From NCBI RefSeq assembly GCF_000311785.1, contig NZ_HE978536.1, forward strand, positions 338,358 to 378,396: a stretch of DNA of 40,039 nt, read 5' to 3'. The stretch comes from Brevibacillus massiliensis (GTDB lineage: Bacteria > Bacillota > Bacilli > Brevibacillales > Brevibacillaceae). The notes beneath the pieces are model-generated. The model saw nothing but the letters and a program-made list of their open reading frames with translations, searched no databases and had not been told where the DNA came from. How positions within the stretch are numbered: the stretch's first letter is position 1; every line of letters starts with the position of its first letter. A program made the translations under genes and the position numbers. This document shows, one piece after another, positions 34,664 to 40,039 of the stretch.

Positions 34664-34707
34664 ACCCCTTTTACGGCTTTTCTTTCAGTTTCGCCATGAA
34701 AAGGGGT
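34664..34707 (-). promoter_or_regulatory. Inverted repeat covering the bofC ribosome site
   Basis: ACCCCTTTT (transcript 5' side, 34707-34699) is perfectly complementary to AAAAGGGGT (34672-34664), the bofC Shine-Dalgarno, across a 26-base loop. In the mRNA this 9-bp stem would hide the ribosome site. Confidence 0.45.
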
Positions 34708-34738
34708 CGTTATACGTTGTCTATAAAACTCGCAATCC

Positions 34739-35308
34739 TTATTCCTCTGCCTCTTCGCCGGCATTATCTGCGGCTGCCATTGCCTCCACGATCGTGACCA
34801 GGACAGCCCCGGGCTCTTGCAAAATCTCCACGTTTTTTAACCCTTTCAGATCGGCAACCGTTACGGTATCGCCAACGTGGAGCCCCTCGACCGAGATGGG
34901 CAGTTCAGCCGGGATATCACTTGGCAAACAATTGACGGTAATCTCATGGGCGTGAAGCATCGCCTGCCCTGAATCCGGTTTGCCGGTCAGGACCAGCGGA
35001 ACGCTGGCAGAAATCCCTTGGTTCATGTTAATCTGCTTGAAATCAATGTGCAGTATATCGGGCAACATCGGCTTTTGCTGCATTTCGGCGATCATGACCG
35101 GCACTTCGGCAGCGCCCACTTTCAATCGAAACGGGCGGTTTATGCCATTCGCCCGAATCATCGCCACAAGCTGTCGTCCGTCGACCTGTAGCAGCTGCGA
35201 TTCTTGGTCTGCACCGTACAGCACTCCCGGAACACGACCAGCTTTGCGGATTTTTTTTGCTCCGCTCTTTCCATGCAATGCTCGTTTCTCCGCTGTGATT
35301 GTCTTCAT
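34739..35308 (-). CDS. rplY: 50S ribosomal protein L25 / general stress protein Ctc
   Basis: CTC-type L25 of 189 aa: N-terminal 5S-rRNA-binding domain (about 1-92, GKSGAKKIRKAGRVPGVLYG) and C-terminal TL5 domain (about 95-175, GLHVGDTVTVADLKGL) with an acidic tail. It binds 5S rRNA in the central protuberance; in B. subtilis ctc is also sigma-B-induced. I start at ATG 35308 because AAGGAGG is 8 bases upstream; a frame from 35341 lacks support. No sigma-B promoter is recognisable; a TAGAAT box lies about 100 bases upstream. Confidence 0.95.
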   Translation of the reverse strand: MKTITAEKRALHGKSGAKKIRKAGRVPGVLYGADQESQLLQVDGRQLVAMIRANGINRPFRLKVGAAEVPVMIAEMQQKPMLPDILHIDFKQINMNQGISASVPLVLTGKPDSGQAMLHAHEITVNCLPSDIPAELPISVEGLHVGDTVTVADLKGLKNVEILQEPGAVLVTIVEAMAAADNAGEEAEE

Positions 35309-35625
35309 CGTCAATTCCTCCTTTTCCAGCCCTCCGTCCATCTGCAGGAGTGCCTGGATTCCTTTTTAGACTACGACAATAGCGAACACGTCGCCCTTTT
35401 ATTCTATCATGGCAGGCGATCAGGATAAAAAGCGGAATCCTCGCAGTTTTCAGGATTTTCAAGGCTGCGCCTTCAATAACCGGGCTGCAGGCTGAAATCC
35501 ATAGATTTCCCGTCAAATCCTCCCCATTCTATGAAAGCTTTACGAAAATTCATTACTCGAGAGGAATCGCATATGCTAATATCAAATTGTGATACGATCA
35601 TCTGATCATAGAGGGAGGATTCATC
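35309..35625. promoter_or_regulatory. Divergent gap between rplY and the 5'-nucleotidase gene
   Basis: This 317-bp gap must hold both promoters but neither is clear. Toward rplY there is a TAGAAT -10 without a good -35. Toward the nucleotidase TAATAT follows TTACTC by 18 bases. A GATCA-TC-TGATC dyad (35596-35607) sits just before the nucleotidase ribosome site and could be an operator. No small ORF with a ribosome site was found. Confidence 0.4.
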
Positions 35626-37878
35626 TTGAACAAAAAGGGGATTACCAGCAGTTTTCTGGCCGTGTCTCTGCTCCTCGGCACCCTCGTCCTGCCGGGGCTG
35701 GTGGGCGCAGAGTCCCAGGGGCCGACGCTGAAGCTGAGACTCTTGGAAACGACTGACATCCACACGAACATCGTCAACTACGACTACTACCAGGACATGC
35801 CGACGGACGAATTTGGCCTGGCGAAGACCGCGTCCTTGATCATCGCCGCCCGGCAGGAAGTCGAGAACAGCATGCTGTTCGACAACGGCGACCTGATTCA
35901 AGGGAATCCGCTGGGCGATTACGTTGCCAAAATCAATCCGCTTAAGCCAGGGGAGACTCACCCCGTGTACAAGGCGATGAACCTGCTTGAGTACGATGCC
36001 GGGGGAATCGGAAACCACGAGTTCAACTACGGCCTCGACTTTCTGGGACAGAGCTTGTCCGGCGCCAATTTTCCCGTCGTCAACGCCAACGTCTACTACG
36101 ACGACAAGGACGGCAACCCGGACAACGACAAAAACTACTTTGAGCCTTACAAAATCCTAACCAGGACGTTCAAAGACGAAAACGGCAAGGACGTTTCGCT
36201 CAAGGTAGGGGTGATCGCCTTTACGCCGCCGCAAATCATGAATTGGGACAAAGCCAATCTGGAAGGCAAAGTGATCGCCAAGGACATCGTCGAAACGGCG
36301 AAAAAATTCGTGCCCAAAATGAAAGCGGAAGGCGCCGATATCATTGTCGCCATCCCGCACTCCGGATTCGAACAGGCAACGCCGCAAGGCAATGACGAAA
36401 ATGCCACCTACTATCTTAGCAGCGTGCCGGGCATCGATGCGATCCTCTTCGGTCACGCCCACAAGCTGTTCCCAAGCGCAGACTTTGAAGGCATCCCGGG
36501 CGTGGATACCGCCAAGGGGACGATCAACGGAATTCCTGCCGTCATGCCCGGCTTCTGGGGAGATCATCTCGGCGTCGTCGATCTGACCCTGCAGCAGGTG
36601 GACGGCAAATGGAAAGTCGTCGACGCCCAGTCGGAGGCGCGCCCCATCTACGACAAAACCAATAAGAAACCGCTAGTGGAAGTCGACCAGGAGATCGTCG
36701 ACGCGGTAAAAGACGAGCACGCCAAAACGCTTGAATACGTGCGCGGACCTGTCGGCACGACGACGGCTCCGATCAACAGCTTCTTCTCATTAGTACATGA
36801 CGATCCATCCGTCCAAATCGTTACAAATGCGCAAAAATGGTACATCGAAAAGAACATCCAGGGCACGGAATACGACGGCATCCCCGTACTTTCCGCAGGT
36901 GCCCCGTTTAAAGCCGGCGGGCGCAACGGCGCAAGTTACTACACCAACATCCCGGCCGGCACGCTGGCAGTGAAAAACGTGGCTGACTTGTACGTCTACC
37001 CGAATACGGCAAAAGCGGTGCTCGTCGACGGCAGCCAGTTGAAAGAATGGCTGGAGCGCTCAGCCGGCCAGTTTAACCAAATTGATCCGAACAAGTTGGG
37101 CGAACAGCCGCTTGTCAATGAAAACTTCCCGACGTACAACTTCGACATCATCGACGGCGTCACGTATCAAATCGATCTGACGGAGCCGTCTCGTTACGAT
37201 CTGAAGGGCACGCTGGTCAATCCCAGCGCAAACCGGATCAAAAACCTGCAGTACGACGGCAAACCGGTGACAAAGGAACAAAAGTTCCTCGTTGCGACCA
37301 ACAACTACCGGGCAGGGGGAGGAGGAAACTTCCCCGGTCTGGACGGCAAAAACATCGTCGTCGATTCGCCGGACGAAACCCGTCAAATCATTATCGACTA
37401 CATCACTTCAAACAAGACGATCAATCCGACTGCAGACAATAACTGGTCGTTCGTGCCAATCAAAGGCGACGTAACCGTGACGTTCCGAACCTCCGTCGAC
37501 GCGAAGCCGTTCGCGGAAAAAATGGGCGGCATGAAATTTTTGGCCGAGGAGTCAGACGGCTTTGCCAAGTATTCGCTCGACCTGACCGCAAAAGACGAAG
37601 CTTCCCAGCCTTCCGTCCCGGCTCAGGAAGCACCAAAAGAAGACGCTCTGGTTCCCGTGCGGGCTACCGCGGTCTCAGCCGGCATCACTGTGGATTACGA
37701 TGCCAAGACCCAGCAGGTGACGCTGACCAAAGGCGATGCCAAGCTCGTCTACATCCTGTACGCTTCCCAGGCCAACATCAACGGGAAGGATGTTCCTGTG
37801 GAAGCAAAAGTCATGAACAGCCGCCTTTACCTGCCGGCCTCTGTTCTGGAAGACGCCTTTGACGTACAACTAGGGTAA
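35626..37878 (+). CDS. Secreted bifunctional metallophosphatase/5'-nucleotidase with C-terminal stalk domain
   Basis: Exported protein of 750 aa (signal peptide about 1-28). Order: metallophosphatase domain (about 35-335) with metal motifs TTDIHTN, FDNGDLIQGN, GIGNHEFNYG and FGHAHKLFP; 5'-nucleotidase C-terminal substrate domain (about 370-600, with NNYRAGGGGNFPG); then a linker and a Cu-amine-oxidase-like stalk domain (about 665-750, VPVRATAVSAGITVDYD). It likely releases phosphate and nucleosides from nucleotides or 2',3'-cyclic nucleotides outside the cell, as for YfkN/CpdB-like enzymes. TTG 35626 with GGGAGG upstream is the start. No sortase or membrane anchor. It opposes its neighbours on the minus strand and has its own terminator. 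Confidence 0.93.
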   Translation: MNKKGITSSFLAVSLLLGTLVLPGLVGAESQGPTLKLRLLETTDIHTNIVNYDYYQDMPTDEFGLAKTASLIIAARQEVENSMLFDNGDLIQGNPLGDYVAKINPLKPGETHPVYKAMNLLEYDAGGIGNHEFNYGLDFLGQSLSGANFPVVNANVYYDDKDGNPDNDKNYFEPYKILTRTFKDENGKDVSLKVGVIAFTPPQIMNWDKANLEGKVIAKDIVETAKKFVPKMKAEGADIIVAIPHSGFEQATPQGNDENATYYLSSVPGIDAILFGHAHKLFPSADFEGIPGVDTAKGTINGIPAVMPGFWGDHLGVVDLTLQQVDGKWKVVDAQSEARPIYDKTNKKPLVEVDQEIVDAVKDEHAKTLEYVRGPVGTTTAPINSFFSLVHDDPSVQIVTNAQKWYIEKNIQGTEYDGIPVLSAGAPFKAGGRNGASYYTNIPAGTLAVKNVADLYVYPNTAKAVLVDGSQLKEWLERSAGQFNQIDPNKLGEQPLVNENFPTYNFDIIDGVTYQIDLTEPSRYDLKGTLVNPSANRIKNLQYDGKPVTKEQKFLVATNNYRAGGGGNFPGLDGKNIVVDSPDETRQIIIDYITSNKTINPTADNNWSFVPIKGDVTVTFRTSVDAKPFAEKMGGMKFLAEESDGFAKYSLDLTAKDEASQPSVPAQEAPKEDALVPVRATAVSAGITVDYDAKTQQVTLTKGDAKLVYILYASQANINGKDVPVEAKVMNSRLYLPASVLEDAFDVQLG

Positions 37879-37891
37879 CGCAGGCCGAAAC

Positions 37892-37927
37892 AAAAAAAGC
37901 TGATGACTTCGCGTCGTCAGCTTTTTT
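37892..37927. terminator. Bidirectional terminator between the nucleotidase and the coat kinase gene
   Basis: A7, GCTGATGAC/GTCGTCAGC stem (one T-G pair) with TTCGC loop, T6. It suits both convergent genes; the minus-strand gene stops at 37946. Confidence 0.9.
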
Positions 37928-37945
37928 CGCTGTTTGTCACTCGTT

Positions 37946-38971
37946 TCAGCCTGCTCCAAGGTAGCCTGCCCATCCTCCGCCTGTATGCAGCGGCTGCTCA
38001 GCCTGCAGAAACTGCCGTCGCCGGTTTCGCAGCTTGTATTCCAATTGCAGGAGCTGCATCACTCCGCGAAGATTGTACCCCGGCCGTTTCAGGTAGACGC
38101 CGGTCACTTCGCGCAAAAAGTTGTCGGGGTAACGCAGCAGTTGATGAATCAGTTTAATCTGCGAGTCAGACAGCGGACAGATCTTGATGTATTGCTCAAT
38201 CGCCTGCGAGAAGGCAGACATCTCATAACCCTGAAGCAGCATCATTCGACTGATCAATTGGACGACGTCCACCAACTGCATGTCGTAGTTTACCGTATCC
38301 AGATCAATCATGTAGCAGCTTCCCTGGGCCTTGATCAGGAAATTGTGGCTGGCGACGTCCCGATGCGCAAGCGTCCCGAAAATCGCGGCCTGGTGGATCT
38401 CCGGGAGCAGCGGCAGGTAACAGGCATTCTTGATGATTTGGTAGCCGTCTTCCAACACCTCAGGAGCCATTTTTAGCACCAGCTCTTCAAAGCGGTTTTG
38501 CGCCCCTTTTTGCTCGACCGAATGTGCGATCTCCTCAAAATCGGCCAGCCGCGACTCCCACTTTTCGATGAGCGGCGGTTTGTAGTAGAACATATCCGGG
38601 GCAGGCGGAAAACCTCGCGCTGCAAGATGGAACCTGGCCAGGGTCGCTATTGCTCTCTTGACGTCGGTCAATGACATGTAGCTGGCTTCGTCGCCGTCAA
38701 TCGCTTTCATCACCGTGTAATAGGCAGACCCGATCGGGATTACGGTATCCCCGCTGGCACTTTGGACGTACTCCACCGTCCTGGTGAATCCCCTCGCCCG
38801 CAGCTGCTCAGCAACAGCGGTCACCCATTGTGCCTTTTCCTCATCCTTATAGCCCTTGACCACCCACATGCCGCGATTCGTCCTAAACATGTAAACATTT
38901 CTGCGCTGCTTCACCCCGTATATATGAACCCGAAAGACTCGTTCAAAAGTGGGAAGAAACGCTTTATTCAT
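37946..38971 (-). CDS. CotS/YsxE-type spore coat kinase-like protein
   Basis: Protein of 341 aa in the aminoglycoside-phosphotransferase/CotS family of spore coat proteins. The kinase fold is seen from MWVVKGYKDEEK (ATP lysine region, about 34-45), TVMKAIDGDE (hinge), the catalytic loop HRDVASHNFLI (about 213-223) and the metal-binding IDLDTV (about 231-236). The catalytic residues are present, so activity is possible. It starts 11 nt after the safA stop with AAGGGG upstream, forming a safA-coat kinase operon that would be expressed in the mother cell. Comparison to B. subtilis YsxE, coupled to spoVID, is inference. Confidence 0.82.
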   Translation of the reverse strand: MNKAFLPTFERVFRVHIYGVKQRRNVYMFRTNRGMWVVKGYKDEEKAQWVTAVAEQLRARGFTRTVEYVQSASGDTVIPIGSAYYTVMKAIDGDEASYMSLTDVKRAIATLARFHLAARGFPPAPDMFYYKPPLIEKWESRLADFEEIAHSVEQKGAQNRFEELVLKMAPEVLEDGYQIIKNACYLPLLPEIHQAAIFGTLAHRDVASHNFLIKAQGSCYMIDLDTVNYDMQLVDVVQLISRMMLLQGYEMSAFSQAIEQYIKICPLSDSQIKLIHQLLRYPDNFLREVTGVYLKRPGYNLRGVMQLLQLEYKLRNRRRQFLQAEQPLHTGGGWAGYLGAG

Positions 38972-38982
38972 AGGTATGCCCC

Positions 38983-39924
38983 TTAATAAGAGGAGGAGGA
39001 TTCATCGTAAGAGTGACTCCAATTGGGCGATACGTCAGGTGCTGGCGCAGGCGGCATCCCGTAGTAAGGCGGAAAAGCGGAGCCTTTCATGTAGGAGGGG
39101 ACCGCCGGTTGAGACATGCCGCTGCTCGAGCAGCCGCAATGGGACCGGCTCGCCGGCTCGTGATGATGATAGTAGGACGTATCCTGGACCTGTCCGTATG
39201 GGTGTATCCTGGCCATTGCCTCATTGTGAAAATAGTGGGATTCCCGAGCGCCCGCCGAGCCCGTCATGGCGGACGGATACTGCGTTGACAATGCCGTTTC
39301 CGGATCATTTGCAGGCATCTGGTAGGGAGCAAGCGCCGGTTGGTTCATCGGCCCCCCATAGTAGCCCTGGGAGCCGTAATACATGGAAGGGTCTTGATAC
39401 ATTTGTACGGCTGGCAGCATATATTGCGGCATGATCTGCGGATAAGGAATCGGGGGAATCATCGGTACCTGACCTTGCGGATAGGCGGGCAGCATGACGT
39501 GATCATACGGGCTGACACTCATCGGCGCATAGTTTTGGTAGGTATTGCCCGGCTGTACGACTGGATAGTGCTCTCCTGGCCACCTTGGCCACCTGGCGGG
39601 AGGAACCGGACTGGCACTCGTCACTTTTTCCGCAGACGATACGGTTTGTACCGTCGGCACCGCCGCTGTGTCTTTCAGTGCACTCTCTGCTGCTTTTGCA
39701 GAAGGCAGGTCCTGCGTCTTCTCCTCCACCTCTTCAGCCGGGCGGGCATCTTCACGTGATTTGAGCGGGACTTGTTTAGCCGGCAGCTTTATTTTGACAC
39801 CAGGTGAAATCCGATCGGGATTTTTCAATTGACTGTTTGCGCGAAGCAGCTCCTGAAAATCGACACCGTACTCTTCCGCGATTTTCCACATGGTATCGCC
39901 TTTTTGAGCAATGTGAATTTTCAC
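38983..39924 (-). CDS. safA: Spore coat assembly protein SafA (LysM)
   Basis: Protein of 313 aa. LysM domain at 3-48 (IHIAQKGDTMWKIAEEYGVD, then LLRANSQLKNPDRISPGVKI) for binding cortex peptidoglycan, an acidic linker, then a long Pro/Tyr/Met-rich low-complexity region (PPIPYPQIMPQYM, SMYYGSQGYYGG) and a Cys pair (HCGCSSS near 256-262). SafA anchors inner-coat layers with SpoVID. GTG 39924 has GAAGGAG 8 bases upstream. The C-terminal region is diverged, so the name rests on LysM plus composition and context. Confidence 0.88.
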   Translation of the reverse strand: MKIHIAQKGDTMWKIAEEYGVDFQELLRANSQLKNPDRISPGVKIKLPAKQVPLKSREDARPAEEVEEKTQDLPSAKAAESALKDTAAVPTVQTVSSAEKVTSASPVPPARWPRWPGEHYPVVQPGNTYQNYAPMSVSPYDHVMLPAYPQGQVPMIPPIPYPQIMPQYMLPAVQMYQDPSMYYGSQGYYGGPMNQPALAPYQMPANDPETALSTQYPSAMTGSAGARESHYFHNEAMARIHPYGQVQDTSYYHHHEPASRSHCGCSSSGMSQPAVPSYMKGSAFPPYYGMPPAPAPDVSPNWSHSYDESSSSY

Positions 39925-39958
39925 TTTGTTGTCTCCTTCCTCGTTCTAGGTCCTTATC

Positions 39959-39966
39959 ATGGTATG
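39959..39966 (-). promoter_or_regulatory. Possible mother-cell sigma -10 for safA
   Basis: CATACCAT about 35 bases before the safA start resembles sigma-E (CATACAAT-like) or sigma-K (CATAnnnTA) -10 elements. No convincing -35 is seen. The remaining window to 40039 contains nothing else recognised. Confidence 0.35.
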
Positions 39967-40039
39967 CACCCATAGGCGTTTTGCTCACACAGACGCCGGG
40001 CGGCCGCGCCCAAGTTTTCAGCAGGGAGAACGGCGGAAG

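Overview
The window reads as the chromosome of an endospore-forming Firmicute (Bacillota), most like Brevibacillus/Paenibacillaceae (inference from gene order and moderately high GC). Sporulation genes (safA, a CotS/YsxE-type coat kinase, bofC, spoVB, a SpoIID-like protein, a broken gerB-type gene) sit among housekeeping genes in nearly the order known from the Bacillus subtilis safA-bofC-ruvAB-queA-tgt-yajC-spoVB-comN-secDF-recJ-apt-relA-dtd-hisS-aspS-tcdA region. Most genes lie on the minus strand, so the biological reading direction runs from high to low coordinates.

Layout in reading direction. 39.9-37.9 kb: safA and a coat-type kinase. 37.9-35.6 kb (plus strand): a secreted 5'-nucleotidase. 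35.3-31.8 kb: L25/Ctc, BofC and a GlnK/GlnL-like two-component pair. 31.7-29.1 kb: a 63-aa orphan, then ruvC-ruvA-ruvB-DUF2905 behind a near-consensus LexA box. 28.9-23.3 kb: SpoIID-like protein, queA, a frameshifted spore-germination permease remnant, tgt and yajC. 23.2-19.8 kb: a TIGR04086 membrane protein, corA, spoVB and comN. 19.7-16.4 kb: separate secD and secF, and a cation-diffusion facilitator. 16.3-13.4 kb: recJ-apt. 13.1-10.9 kb: relA with its own promoter and a possible 13-codon leader ORF.

10.8-8.8 kb is an AT-rich accessory island between relA and dtd, genes that lie next to each other in B. subtilis. It carries a stalk-domain gene remnant, an orphan secreted protein, a DUF2007-like small protein, an unlisted 53-aa membrane protein and a roughly 206-bp imperfect palindrome with perfect 16-bp ends. 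Then come dtd, an SH3/amidase_3 cell-wall hydrolase (plus strand), a 57-aa protein, hemZ, a T-box leader, hisS-aspS, a 6S RNA and tcdA.

Regulatory layer. The T-box upstream of hisS-aspS appears to read tRNA-Asp (GAC specifier, TGGC acceptor-pairing bulge), so HisRS would follow Asp charging. The 6S RNA occupies the aspS-tcdA gap, as in B. subtilis. Well-formed sigma-A promoters are visible before hisS, hemZ, dtd, relA, recJ, secD, tgt, ruvC and the histidine kinase. I found no phage, CRISPR array, tRNA or rRNA and no convincing new multi-gene defence or biosynthetic system. The least explained parts are the relA-dtd island with its palindrome and several small genes and leader structures.
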